Shown piece after piece: positions 33,551-45,220 of a stretch of DNA of 64,000 nucleotides. Location: assembly GCF_007677875.1 (NCBI RefSeq), contig NZ_VEDO01000013.1, positions 94,458 to 158,457 of the forward strand. Direction: 5' to 3'. Below the pieces are notes generated by a model that worked only from the letters and a program-made list of their open reading frames with translations, ran no database searches and had not been told where the DNA came from. Origin of the DNA: Variovorax boronicumulans. Its GTDB lineage: Bacteria; Pseudomonadota; Gammaproteobacteria; Burkholderiales; Burkholderiaceae_C. The stretch's first letter is position 1; each line of letters starts with the position of its first letter. A program made the translations under genes and the position numbers.

Positions 33551-33575
33551 CACCCCGATCCTTGCGGATCGAGGT
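33551..33575 (-). terminator. Terminator-like hairpin after the DUF3577 gene
   Basis: An 11-bp stem with one mismatch (CACCTCGATCC... and GGATCGGGGTG) closes on a 4-base loop. On the minus strand it is followed by TTCTT, 16 bp after the DUF3577 stop. A weak T-run makes it a less certain intrinsic terminator. Confidence 0.55.
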
Positions 33576-33591
33576 GCCTCAATGGCCTACA

Positions 33592-34230
33592 TCAGCCGCG
33601 GGCGCGCCGCGACCAACGCTGCTCGCGCCGCGGCTCGCTCACGAAGTTGCGCGCCTGTTGGCGGCCGTCGTGACGGGGCTCGTACCGGTCTTCCGGTGGG
33701 AAGCCGGCCGGATCGTCCTCGTCAGAGCCAGGATGCGCAGCGACTTGCGCATCGCCGCCACTGCCAGCGGTATCGGGCTCTTCGCGTTCACGCCGGTACA
33801 CCAGTTCCCCATCCACCTTGGCGGTGTTGATGAGGATTAGGCGCCCCTTGATCAGCGCAGCCTTCTCCGTCGTGGTGGACTGCCGACCCTGGCCATCCTT
33901 CACTTGTCGGTCGTACTGGTGGACATAGATGTCCCCGGCCTTGAACGACACTATGACCTTACGGCCTTCGTTTGCAGCCTTCTCCAGGTTGCGAATGATT
34001 TCGATCGCGTCACTTCCATTGACCTTGAGGTCAAAGTAGGTGTACTGCGGATCGTCGGAATTGCCCCGGAGCGCGTTGATCGCGCAGCTCAGGAACGGTT
34101 CGGAACGACGGCCGCCACTGCGGCTGTTGTTGCCGACCCAGCGGACGCGGCTGAGATAGCCGACGCCGGAGACGTGAAGGTTGAAATACTCGGACTGAGC
34201 TTGAGCTTGAGCTTGAGCTTGGGTTGCCAT
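33592..34230 (-). CDS. DUF3577 (STY4534-like) ICE replication protein
   Basis: This 212-aa protein matches the DUF3577 family: SEYFNLHVSGVGYLSRVRWV, RRSEPFLSCAINALRG, YTYFDLKVNGSDAIEIIR, and LIKGRLILINTAKVDGELVY. The family is annotated as an ICE replication protein in SPI-7-like elements. The N terminus has Gln-Ala repeats coded by hexamers (34195-34224). The C-terminal third is acidic/basic and disordered. It is first in the minus-strand ICE block. ATG 34230 lies behind GGAGATC. Confidence 0.85.
   Translation of the reverse strand: MATQAQAQAQAQSEYFNLHVSGVGYLSRVRWVGNNSRSGGRRSEPFLSCAINALRGNSDDPQYTYFDLKVNGSDAIEIIRNLEKAANEGRKVIVSFKAGDIYVHQYDRQVKDGQGRQSTTTEKAALIKGRLILINTAKVDGELVYRREREEPDTAGSGGDAQVAAHPGSDEDDPAGFPPEDRYEPRHDGRQQARNFVSEPRREQRWSRRARG
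34195..34224 (-). repeat. In-frame hexanucleotide tandem repeat in DUF3577
   Basis: About five copies of a TTGAGC-type hexamer (three of them perfect and consecutive) code for repeated Gln-Ala near the protein's N terminus. Copy-number change keeps the frame. Confidence 0.7.
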
Positions 34231-34311
34231 GGTGATCTCCAAAGAATGGACAGAGACCGGCATACCCATGCCTGACCGCAAGGTCTGGACGGGGAAGCTG
34301 GATCCCCGTCC
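34231..34311 (-). promoter_or_regulatory. Leader of the DUF3577 gene with a 9-bp hairpin
   Basis: GGACGGGGA (34287-34295) pairs with TCCCCGTCC (34303-34311). GCAACCC lies immediately on the transcript-upstream side, the same CAACCC-plus-stem arrangement as the gene-proximal part of leaders A-E. A structured RNA motif upstream of DUF3577 genes has been described in the literature, as I recall. This may be that element. Confidence 0.5.
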
Positions 34312-35185
34312 GGGTTGCAGTGACAGAAGTGTTCTGGGCCCGACCTTAGGAGTCGAGCCGTGCGCCTTTCAAGAACCGAGACGCCGCGTGTTTGCCTTGC
34401 GGCAGTTCACGGCGCGAAATCTAGCAAACTGGATCTGTAGAAGTCAAACGCGGTTGACACCTGGAAGCTGCCGCGACCGCGGGGCAACACTCGGCGTCAT
34501 ACGTAGACCCTGCATTGCGATTGCGCTCGGGACGCCCTCTCGACACAGTCCCAAACAAGGCCATCAACATCCTGCGCGATTTCGTGCGCACAAGCCGAAT
34601 TGCGTCTGACGTGGGCGTCGCACCCAAATCGTCCGAAGTTCACCAGCAAGGCGTACATCGCATCGATGAAAGCCCGGCACGACATGCAATTGCGCATTGC
34701 GTCAGGACGGCGCACGCAGACGGTTGCGCGGAAAGCTTCGACAGGCCGTTTCCCAGCGAGTGCCCGAACCGGCACGGTTCAAAACGTCGAACCAAACTCC
34801 GGCAGCCATCGCGGCATGTCGTCGCGACATCAGCATGGTGCGACGGCACGGGGCCTGCGGAGCAGCTCTTCGAGCAGCACCAGAAGATGCGCACCCTCGG
34901 GGTGGCTCGGGCATCCGGTCCCCATCGTTTGAATCAGTCGCCTGCAGCCAGGACGTCGTACGAATCGCTGGCACGGGCACAGGCGGCATGACGCGCTTGT
35001 AATGACGCCAGAACCCTCTCGAGCGCATCCGTCGTTCTCATCAGTCCGGCCTGCTCATGTGCTGACCCTACCCGTGCAAACCCGGATGTCCAAAAACGGC
35101 CACGCAAGATACAACAACAATGTTGGCCTATTCAACGATCGGAGATAAGTGGAGAAGGCCCGCAATCCAACGACAGGAGACATTC
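34312..35185. other. Long gap at the end of the ICE block
   Basis: No convincing gene is seen; the overlapping frames (for example 34515-34991) are Arg/Ser/Ala-rich. The right part holds the promoter of the livK operon. This could be the junction between ICE core and second cargo, but I see no repeat or integrase that proves it. Confidence 0.4.
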
Positions 35186-36364
35186 ATGCACAAGCTGGTC
35201 CGGGGCGCCACCCTCACCCTCACCCTCATCAGCGGCCTGCTGGCCGTTGCCACTCCGTCGTGGGCGCAGGACGCGTTCCGCATCGCGGGCGTGCTGCCGC
35301 TCAGTGGCGCCTTCGGCATCATCGGAGAGAACATGCGCCGAGGCGTCACCATTGCCATCGAGGAGCGCAATGGCCGCGTGCTCGGCAAGCCCATCGAGGT
35401 GAGCTGGGACGACACCGAAACGTCCACACAGGTGGCGGTGCAGAAGACCACCCGCGCCCTGTCCCGCGAGGTCCATACTGTCTTCGGCGAGGTCAGTTCA
35501 GGCTCCACTTTAGCCATGATGAAGCTGACCGACCAGCGCAAGGTTCCGCACTTGATCACGCTGTCGGCCGACGATCGCATCACCGGCAGCGACAAGTCGC
35601 GCTACGCCTTCCGCACCTCCAACACGGTGGCCATGGAGAACCGCATGATCGGCGAGTTCGCGCAGCGCCAAGGGTCGCGCAAGCTCTACGCCATCGTGGC
35701 CGACTACCAGGTCGGCCGTGACATGTGGACCGCGCTGAAGGCGGACTTCGAAAGCCGCGGCATCCAGGTTGTCGGCATGGATCTTGCCGCCATCGGCACC
35801 AAAGACTACGCCGTGCTGCTGGACAAGGCATTGCGCTCGGGCGCCGACAGCCTGATGCTGTTGGTGGTGGGGGGCGACGTCGTCACCTCGCTCAAGCAGG
35901 GCGCGGACATCGGCCTGCCGCAGAAGATGCGCGTGATGGGAACCATGCTCATGGACGAGACGCTGGGCCAGGCCGTCGGCGCCGTCGGCTCGGTCGGTGT
36001 GAACTCCACGCTGCGTTACCACTACTCGCAGGACACTCCGCGCAACAAGCGCTTCGTCGAGGCCTACAAGGCCAAGTACAAGGAGCTGCCAAGCCAGTAT
36101 GCCGGCGAGGCCTACGACGGCATGAGCTGGTGGCTCGACACGGTGGAGAGCACCGGCGTCTGGGACAAGGAGAAGTGGGTCGACGCCTTCCGCACCAGCG
36201 TGCGCAAGGACTCGGTGGAAGGCGAGAAGCGCATGCGCGCCTGCGACAACCAGGCCGAGCAGCCGGGCCTGTTCGGCATCGCCGAGCGCAGCGGCGACGG
36301 CCCCATCGTGATGAAGGTCACGGAGCGCTTCACCGCCTCCGCGCTGTTCAAGCCCTGCAACTGA
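35186..36364 (+). CDS. LivK-like ABC transporter substrate-binding protein (operon 1)
   Basis: This 392-aa periplasmic binding protein has a signal peptide (about 1-27, cut near SWAQ) and a type-I periplasmic-binding fold: FRIAGVLPLSGAFGIIGENM, RRGVTIAIEERNGRVLGKPI, and the VFGEVSSGSTLAM hinge. The ligand in this family ranges from branched amino acids to aromatic and short organic acids, so the nearby acyl-CoA ligase suggests a carboxylic acid. ATG 35186 follows AGGAGACATTC. It heads the whole plus-strand operon. Confidence 0.88.
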   Translation: MHKLVRGATLTLTLISGLLAVATPSWAQDAFRIAGVLPLSGAFGIIGENMRRGVTIAIEERNGRVLGKPIEVSWDDTETSTQVAVQKTTRALSREVHTVFGEVSSGSTLAMMKLTDQRKVPHLITLSADDRITGSDKSRYAFRTSNTVAMENRMIGEFAQRQGSRKLYAIVADYQVGRDMWTALKADFESRGIQVVGMDLAAIGTKDYAVLLDKALRSGADSLMLLVVGGDVVTSLKQGADIGLPQKMRVMGTMLMDETLGQAVGAVGSVGVNSTLRYHYSQDTPRNKRFVEAYKAKYKELPSQYAGEAYDGMSWWLDTVESTGVWDKEKWVDAFRTSVRKDSVEGEKRMRACDNQAEQPGLFGIAERSGDGPIVMKVTERFTASALFKPCN

Positions 36365-36398
36365 AGCTGGGCGCCACGCGACCGCACCACGCACCGCC

Positions 36399-37256
36399 AT
36401 GTCCACCTTCTTGATCGGCCTGAGCATCGCGATGCTGCTGTTCCTGCTGGCGGCTGGGCTGACGCTCATCTTCGGCATGCTGCGCATCATCAACTTCGCG
36501 CACGGCGCGATGTACATGGTCGGCGCCTACCTGGCCTACCAGGTGGCCAGTGCCAGCGGCAACTTCTGGCTCGCGCTCGTGGCTGCACCGCTGGGCATGG
36601 CCCTGCTCGGCGCGCTGACGGAGCGGTGCCTGCTGCGCCCCATCTATGCCATGCCGCACGAGTTCCAGCTGCTCATCACCTTCGGCCTGATTCTCGTCCT
36701 TGAAGAAGCGGTGCACGTCTGTTGGGGTCTGAACGGCCGCAACATTGCCACGCCCGCCGCACTCACCGGCAGCTTGGAATGGTTTGGCACGGCGTTCGCG
36801 CGCTACCGGCTGTTTGTGATCGCGCTGGGCGCCGCAATGGTCGTGCTGCTGCTGGCAGGCATCGAGCGCTCGCGCATCGGCCTCATCGTTCGCGCATGCA
36901 GCGTCAATCCGGCCATGGCCGCCAACCTGGGCGTCCAGGTCAACACGGTGCGCACCGCCGTCTTCGCGGCTGGTGCAGCCCTCGCCGGGCTGGCAGGAGC
37001 AATCGCAGGGCCCATGCTGCCGATCCAGCTGCAGATGGGCAGCACCATCATCCTGGACTGCTTTATCGTCGTGATCCTAGGCGGTCTGGGCAACATCCGC
37101 GGCGCGGTGTTCGGCGCATTGCTGATCGGCATGACGCGCGCCTACGGCCAGCAATGGCTGCCCGAGTGGATCGATCTGCTGACCTATGGTGTGCTGATCG
37201 GCACGCTGCTGCTGCGGCCGCAGGGCCTGTTCAGCAAGAAGGAGCGTCTCGCATGA
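36399..37256 (+). CDS. LivH-like ABC transporter permease
   Basis: This 285-aa polytopic membrane protein has the LivH signature ending GGLGNIRGAVFGALLIGMTR and eight or so membrane helices (first at about 5-27). It forms the transport channel with LivM. Its start is 34 bp after the receptor stop, and its stop overlaps the livM start (ATGA at 37253-37256). Confidence 0.9.
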   Translation: MSTFLIGLSIAMLLFLLAAGLTLIFGMLRIINFAHGAMYMVGAYLAYQVASASGNFWLALVAAPLGMALLGALTERCLLRPIYAMPHEFQLLITFGLILVLEEAVHVCWGLNGRNIATPAALTGSLEWFGTAFARYRLFVIALGAAMVVLLLAGIERSRIGLIVRACSVNPAMAANLGVQVNTVRTAVFAAGAALAGLAGAIAGPMLPIQLQMGSTIILDCFIVVILGGLGNIRGAVFGALLIGMTRAYGQQWLPEWIDLLTYGVLIGTLLLRPQGLFSKKERLA

Positions 37257-38257
37257 GCAGCGTATTTCCCACCGCACGGCCCCGGCCGGCACGGGCCCTG
37301 GGGCCTGTGGCGCGCGTACCCTTTGCCACGGCCGACTTGTGTGCCAGCTTGGCCGTGGCGGCAGTGATCGCGGTGCTCGCGCTCACGGTGCGCAACGACG
37401 GCCTGTCCTTCATGCTGTGCCTGATCATGGTCTGGGCCATCTTCGCGCTGGGCTACGACCTGGCATTCGGCACGGCCGGGATCCTGTCTTTCGGCCACGC
37501 GGCCTACTTCGGCCTCGGAGCGTACGGCGCCACCTGGGCCATGCTGCGCTTCAACCTGCCGTTCAGCGTGGCGCTGGCGGCCGCCATGTGCTTGGGCGCT
37601 CTGGCCGGCACGCTCGTGGCATGGATCGGCCGGCGCGTCACAGGCCTGTATTTCTCGCTGCTCACGCTGATGCTCGCCGAGCTCGTCTCGGTCCTCATGC
37701 TGACGCGTCTGCGCGACCTGTCGGGCGGCGTGGACGGCATCCCCGGCGTGCCGCGCCCAAGCTTTGGGAACATCGACTTCTTCGCCAACGCGACCTACGT
37801 CTGGGTGGTATTCGCCCTGTTCCTAGCCACGGTGCTGGGCGTGCACGTGCTGCGCCGCTCACCGCTCGGCCAGGCCTTGCAGGGCCTGCGGCAGAACGCC
37901 GTGCGGCTGGAGCAGTTGGGCCTCAACGTGGGTCGGCTGCGGCTCGCGGCCCTGGGCCTGTCGGGCGCGGTCTCAGGGCTGGCCGGCGCCCTGCTGGCGT
38001 CGCTGATGATGTACAGCAGCCCGCAGCTGCTGCACTGGAAGATCTCCGGCGACGTCCTGATCATGACCCTGCTGGGCGGCAGCGGCACCTTGCTCGGGCC
38101 GATCCTTGGCGTGGCCTTCTTCGAGGTGCTCAAAGAGCTGCTGTCCGCTTACACCGACCATTGGTACGGGGTGCTCGGCGTGGTCTTCATCGTGGGCACT
38201 ATCTTCATGCCCAAGGGCCTGGCAGGGCTGGTGTTGCGTCGCTGGAGGCGTGCATGA
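37253..38257 (+). CDS. LivM-like ABC transporter permease
   Basis: This 334-aa membrane permease has a Pro/Arg-rich cytoplasmic head and then helices with ALGYDLAFGTAGILSFGHAA, characteristic of LivM. LLGGSGTLLGPILGVAFFE and VFIVGTIFMPKGLAGL near the end are also typical. ATGA overlaps tie it to livH and to livG. Confidence 0.9.
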   Translation: MSSVFPTARPRPARALGPVARVPFATADLCASLAVAAVIAVLALTVRNDGLSFMLCLIMVWAIFALGYDLAFGTAGILSFGHAAYFGLGAYGATWAMLRFNLPFSVALAAAMCLGALAGTLVAWIGRRVTGLYFSLLTLMLAELVSVLMLTRLRDLSGGVDGIPGVPRPSFGNIDFFANATYVWVVFALFLATVLGVHVLRRSPLGQALQGLRQNAVRLEQLGLNVGRLRLAALGLSGAVSGLAGALLASLMMYSSPQLLHWKISGDVLIMTLLGGSGTLLGPILGVAFFEVLKELLSAYTDHWYGVLGVVFIVGTIFMPKGLAGLVLRRWRRA

Positions 38258-39079
38258 GCGCCGCCGTGCCCCGGCGGGGTGCCCGGCAGCGCGACGCAGC
38301 GCCGGTGCACGCCGGTCCTGCGATCGCCTGCCGCGGCGTCAGCGTGCGCTTCGGCGACTTCCAGGCGTTGACCAGCGTGGACCTGGACGTGGCCACAGGC
38401 CAGACCCTGGCCCTGATCGGTCCCAACGGCGCCGGCAAGACCACTCTGCTCAATGCGCTGAGCGGGCGGTTGGCAATGGCCGGCGGCCGTGTGCAGCTGC
38501 GGGGACGCGACATCACGGCCGCGCCCATCCACGCCCGCGCCAAGCTTGGCCTGGGGCGCAGCTTCCAGATCATCAACATCTTCCCCGAGATGACCGTGCT
38601 GGAGAACCTGCGCCTGGGCGCGCAGCCCCTGGCCTTCGGCCTGCAGCCGTTCTGGCGCGGCGTGCAAGGCTGGCCGCGCTTGGAGGAACGCGCCCGCGCG
38701 GTGGCGGCGCTGGTGGGGCTGGAGGATGCGCTGGATTTGCCCGCCGCCATGCTGAGCCACGGCCGCCAACGCGCCGTGGAGCTGGGCCTGGCGCTGATGG
38801 CCGATCCTCCGGTGCTGTTGCTGGACGAGCCCCTGGCCGGCGTCGGGCAGGCCGAGATCGCGGCCACCACCGCCTTGATCGAGCGCGTGCGGCAGGGCCG
38901 CACCGTGCTGCTGGTGGAGCACAACATGGACGTCGTGATGCGGGTGTCCGACGAGGTGGTGGTCATGATGGGCGGCGAGGTCCTGACGCGCGGCACGCCC
39001 GCGCAGGTGCGCGCCGATGCGCGGGTGCGCCGTGCTTACCTGGGCGAATTCCGCGCCGCGCCTGGGGAGGAGTCGGTCC

Positions 39080-39087
<8 letters not shown>
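38254..39087 (+). CDS. LivG-like ABC transporter ATPase
   Basis: This 277-aa ATPase has Walker A GPNGAGKTT (near 59-67), the signature AMLSHGRQRAVELGLALMAD (LSHGR in place of LSGGQ), Walker B VLLLDEPLAG, and the H-loop VEHNMDVV. The Arg instead of Gln after LSHG is a minor variant. The N-terminal 20 residues extend beyond the family and may be an artefact of start choice, but ATG 38254 overlaps the livM stop. Confidence 0.9.
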
Positions 39088-39784
<697 letters not shown>

Positions 39785-39818
39785 CCACCACCTTCACGCA
39801 AGACCTTTGAACAACATC

Positions 39819-41362
<1,544 letters not shown>

Positions 41363-41363
<1 letters not shown>

Positions 41364-41965
41364 TGCCGGCCTACATCGCTCCACTGGCCGCCTTCGACGC
41401 GGCTGATGCGCCTGCTGGACTACACGCGCTGGTCGACTTCGTCGGTTACCGGCCCAATGCATTGCTGACCATGGCCCGCCACGGCGGCTTGCTGCCGGCC
41501 GTGCTGGGCCTTGTGCAGGCCACGCTGCGCGGCCCGGGGCCGCTGGAGGAGCCGCTGCGCTTTCTAGTCGGGTGTGAAGCCAGCCGCGTCGCTGGCTGCG
41601 GCTACAGCGCGGCCCATGCGGCGCATGCGGCCCATCACGTGGGCGTGCCGCTGGACAAACTCGCTGCACTGGATCGCCATGCGCACAGCCCGCTGTTCTC
41701 GGTGCGCGAGCGGGCGGCGCTGGCGCTGGCCGGTGTGTCAGCGCGTACCCGGGGACCCGGAGCGGAGGCGGAACGCGAGGCGGCCTTCGCCGCTGCACAG
41801 GCCTGCTTCAGCGAGGACGAGGTGCTGGCCCTGGTGGCTGTGGTGTCCGCATTCGGGTGGTTTAATCGTTGGAACAGCCTGGTGCGCTCCGAACTCGAAG
41901 CCGAGCCGGCCACCATGGTCGGCGCGCTGCACTGGCTGGGCCCACTGCTGGACACCACGCCATGA
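41363..41965 (+). CDS. AhpD-like / carboxymuconolactone decarboxylase family protein
   Basis: This 200-aa helical protein has the CMD/AhpD core EASRVAGCGYSAAHAAHAAH, with Cys79 and His85. The usual CxxC redox pair is not present: the second Cys position holds Ala83, and another Cys (71) lies eight residues before. So peroxidase activity of the AhpD kind is unlikely. Such proteins are frequent in aromatic and acyl-CoA catabolic operons. It is coupled to the ligase upstream (TGATG) and to marR downstream (ATGA). Confidence 0.75.
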
Positions 41966-42534
41966 CCATTGCCACGCCCGCCGGGCGCGCCAAGACGCGC
42001 CATTCCCCGCCCTCGACACCACCGCAGGACTGGCGCGGCATGCCTGCCGCGCTGAGCCGCACGCTCGAGATGGTGTTCTTCGCCCACATGGAACTGGCGG
42101 ATGCGTCCGACCGCATCTTGGAAGAGCACGGCCTGGGACGGCCGCACCACCGCGTGCTGTACTTTGCGCAGCTCAGTCCCGGCATCACGGTGGGCGAGCT
42201 CACGACGCTGCTGCGCATCACCAACCAGGCGCTGTCGCGCACCATGCAGCAGATCGTGCAACAGGGCCTGCTCGAGCAGCGCTACTGCGCCGAGGACCGC
42301 CGCGTGCGCCGGCACTACGTCACCGAGCGCGGCACGGCCCTGCTGGAAGAGTCGAAGGCAAGGCAGTTCGCCGTGATCCGCAAGGCGCACCTGGCCTGCC
42401 CCCAAGGCGACATCGAGGCCTTTTGGCGCACGTTGACCCTGCTGTCGCGCCCCGAAGACCTGGTCTGGATCTCGCGCCATCCTGGCGCCAGCACGCCGCC
42501 GCCAGCGGCACCCCCCGAAGGAGACATCCCATGA
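41962..42534 (+). CDS. MarR-family transcriptional regulator
   Basis: This 190-aa protein has a winged helix-turn-helix: VGELTTLLRITNQALSRTMQ then QIVQQGLLEQRYCAEDRRVR, with the family's DxRxR in the wing (EDRRVRRHYVTERG). It is a dimeric repressor that usually responds to phenolic or acyl-CoA ligands. Being inside the operon suggests feedback on its own transcription. It overlaps both neighbours by ATGA. Confidence 0.88.
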   Translation: MTIATPAGRAKTRHSPPSTPPQDWRGMPAALSRTLEMVFFAHMELADASDRILEEHGLGRPHHRVLYFAQLSPGITVGELTTLLRITNQALSRTMQQIVQQGLLEQRYCAEDRRVRRHYVTERGTALLEESKARQFAVIRKAHLACPQGDIEAFWRTLTLLSRPEDLVWISRHPGASTPPPAAPPEGDIP

Positions 42535-43721
42535 GCACCCAACGCACCTGCATCGCCGGCGTCGGCATGACGCGCTTCACCAAGCCCGGCGCGGGCGAGG
42601 ACTATCCGCAGACCGCCGCGCAGGCCACGCGTGCCGCGCTGGCCGACGCCGGCATTGCACTGGAGGATGTGCAGCAGGCCTATGTGGGCTTCGTCTACGG
42701 CGATTCCACCGCCGGCCAGCGTGCGCTGTACGAGGTGGGCATGACAGGCATGCCGATCGTCAACGTCAACAACAATTGCTCCACCGGCTCCACGGCGCTG
42801 TTCCTGGCGCGCCAGGCCATCGAGAGCGGCGCGGCCGAGTGCGTGCTGGCGCTGGGTTTCGAGCAGATGAAGCCCGGCGCGCTCGGCGCCGTGTTCCCGG
42901 ACCGGCCCACGCCGTTCCAGCCCTTCGACGACGCTACCACGTGTCTGGTCGGGCACGAAGGCATACCGATGGCGCTGCGCTACTTCGGCGGCGCAGGCCA
43001 GGAGCACATGCGCCGCTTCGGCACGCAGCTGTCCACCTTCGCGCAGGTGCGCGCCAAGGCGAGCCGGCATGCCGCCAGGAATCCGCTGGCGCTGCTGCGC
43101 ACCGAATTCACGGCCGACGACGTGCTGGCCTCGCCCGCCATCTGGCCCGGCGTGATGACGCGCCTGATGGCCTGCCCGCCGACCTGCGGCGCAGCCGCAG
43201 CCGTGCTGTGCTCGGAGGACTTCGCGCGCCGCCATGGCATCGCCCCGGCGGTGCGCATCCGCGCCCAGGCCATGACGACCGACACGCCCACGACGTTCGA
43301 CAGCGAAGACATGCGCAACGTCGTGGGCTATGACATGGCGCGACAGGCCGCAGCCAAGGTCTATGCGCAGTCCGGCGTGGGCCCGCGCGACATCGACGTT
43401 GTCGAACTGCACGACTGCTTCGCACAGAACGAACTCATCACCTACGAGGCATTGGGCCTGTGTGAAGAGGGCGGCGCCGAGCGCTTCATTCTCGACGGCG
43501 ACAACACCTACGGCGGCCAGGTCGTGACCAACCCCTCTGGCGGCCTGCTGTCCAAGGGGCATCCGCTGGGCGCCACAGGATTGGCGCAATGCTACGAGCT
43601 GACTCTCCAACTGCGTGAGCAGGCCGAGCAGCGCCAGGTGCCTGGCGCGCGGCTGGCGCTGCAGCACAACCTGGGATTGGGTGGAGCCTGCGTGGTCACG
43701 CTCTACGAACGGTCGAATTGA
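42531..43721 (+). CDS. SCP2/SCPx-type thiolase (operon 1)
   Basis: This 396-aa thiolase opens with CIAGVGMTRFTKPG and has the acyl-accepting Cys83 (NNNCSTGS), VVELHDCFAQNEL, TNPSGGLLSKGHPLGATGLA with the active-site His, and a second reactive Cys in LGLGGACVV. It resembles the thiolase of the 19-20 kb operon in architecture but is clearly a different paralogue. It ends the plus-strand catabolic operon; no terminator hairpin was seen after it. Confidence 0.88.
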   Translation: MSTQRTCIAGVGMTRFTKPGAGEDYPQTAAQATRAALADAGIALEDVQQAYVGFVYGDSTAGQRALYEVGMTGMPIVNVNNNCSTGSTALFLARQAIESGAAECVLALGFEQMKPGALGAVFPDRPTPFQPFDDATTCLVGHEGIPMALRYFGGAGQEHMRRFGTQLSTFAQVRAKASRHAARNPLALLRTEFTADDVLASPAIWPGVMTRLMACPPTCGAAAAVLCSEDFARRHGIAPAVRIRAQAMTTDTPTTFDSEDMRNVVGYDMARQAAAKVYAQSGVGPRDIDVVELHDCFAQNELITYEALGLCEEGGAERFILDGDNTYGGQVVTNPSGGLLSKGHPLGATGLAQCYELTLQLREQAEQRQVPGARLALQHNLGLGGACVVTLYERSN

Positions 43722-44400
43722 CGGGGTCACCGAGCTGGGACCGTGGACATGGCTGTCGTCTTTCGTTCCATGCCGATGGATCGGGAAGGCCTCACGGGGG
43801 CTGTCCAGGGGGGAGGAAGAACGTACAGCGGAGATCGGTGTCACGGAGCTGGATGGCAAAAGGCGCACAGGCATCGCGAGGATCCGGTCCGTTCGTCCGG
43901 ATTAGCGCCATAGCCGTCCTGGGCGAACGCAACGCGCCGCCAGGCCCCCGCGTACTGGGCCAGCGGGTGGGTCCGGTGCTGCCCGTCGGGATCAGGCCTG
44001 GGTCACCAGGGCCCACGGATGGTCACGTCAGGGCCGACGCCCTGATCTACCAAGCTCCTGAATGGAGCAGTCCTCACTGCGGTGCGCTGGCCACGGCCGA
44101 TCCTGAGCATCGTCGCCAGAAGAACGCCGAGGGGCATTCCGCGGCGCAGGCTTCGATGACGGACAGTCCCGGCATCGAAAGGGAATGGAACATGCGATCT
44201 TTCCGCGATTGGGCGGCGCATGCACGCTGCGAGCGCCGATTCGATGGGTCGGGGGCCGGGTCGTAGCGCAACCACCCCACTGCGCCAGAGGTTCAATCCC
44301 ACCGACCGACGCCGAGTCTGGCGATCGTTGCTCACCGCCGCTGAAGGACGGTCAGGGTCGGACGCGAATAGTCAAGCGACCATCATGGAAACTTGTGCTC
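43722..44400. other. Gap before catB
   Basis: No supported gene is seen; frames here (for example 43718-44266) are Arg/Gly/Pro-rich. The stretch should contain the promoter for the acetyltransferase gene. I could not identify -35/-10 boxes with confidence. Confidence 0.35.
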
Positions 44401-45051
44401 ATGAACAACTTCTTCGAAGGCCCTTTCAAAGGCAAGCTTCTGAGCGAGCAGATCACGAATCCCAACATCGAGGTCGGAAGGTTCAGTTACTACTCAGGCT
44501 ACTACCATGGGCATGGCTTTGACGATTGCGCCCGGTATCTGTCACCGGATCGGAGTGATGTGGACAGGCTGATCATTGGCAGCTTCTGCTCCATCGGCTC
44601 GGGGGCGTCGTTCATCATGGCGGGAAACCAGGGGCACCGGTCCGACTGGGTGTCGTCTTACCCCTTCTTTCACATGCAGGAGCCTGCGTTTGCGGCCGCG
44701 AGAGATGCTTTCGTTCCCGGCGGCAACACGGTCATCGGCCACGACGTATGGATTGGGGCCGAAGCAATGATCTTGCCGGGGGTGTCGATCGGGCATGGAG
44801 CGGTGATCGGAAGCAGGGCCGTGGTCACACCGAACGTTGCGCCTTACGCCATCGTCGCGGGGAATCCGGCCAAAGAGATACGCATTCGATTTTCCGCTGA
44901 ACAAGTGCTGATGTTGCTTGAGATGCAATGTTGGGACTGGCCTCTGTCCGCCATCGAGGCCGCCATGCCCTTGCTTTGCTCAAGAGACATCCAGGGTCTG
45001 TTCGACCACTGGCGGTCGCGGTCGTGCCGGTCAGATCGATCATTTACTTGA
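44401..45051 (+). CDS. catB: CatB-type chloramphenicol O-acetyltransferase (xenobiotic acetyltransferase)
   Basis: This 216-aa left-handed beta-helix acetyltransferase aligns by eye through its length with CatB proteins: [58 protein letters not shown], catalytic His79 in GNQGHRSDW, and [20 protein letters not shown]. The family acetylates chloramphenicol with acetyl-CoA. The last 20 residues diverge from classic CatB. ATG 44401 is the family start. It could be intrinsic to the genus rather than acquired. Confidence 0.85.
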   Translation: MNNFFEGPFKGKLLSEQITNPNIEVGRFSYYSGYYHGHGFDDCARYLSPDRSDVDRLIIGSFCSIGSGASFIMAGNQGHRSDWVSSYPFFHMQEPAFAAARDAFVPGGNTVIGHDVWIGAEAMILPGVSIGHGAVIGSRAVVTPNVAPYAIVAGNPAKEIRIRFSAEQVLMLLEMQCWDWPLSAIEAAMPLLCSRDIQGLFDHWRSRSCRSDRSFT

Positions 45052-45220
45052 CCGGATCGCGATGTCGGCGACTGGCCACCCGCTTGTGCCTCCCGCGATG
45101 AACGGCGTTCTCACGTAAAGCTGCCCTGACAGCCCGACGGGTCGAAATGGCTGGTTCACCGCCGAGTGCAACCAATGCACGAGCATCACTCTCTGCACCA
45201 TAGCGCTGGTAGAAGCGCCG

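Noticed and set aside
36722..37240. N-terminal extension of the LivM frame into livH
   Set aside because: The extension is livH read out of frame; ATG 37253 overlaps the livH stop as expected for coupled genes.
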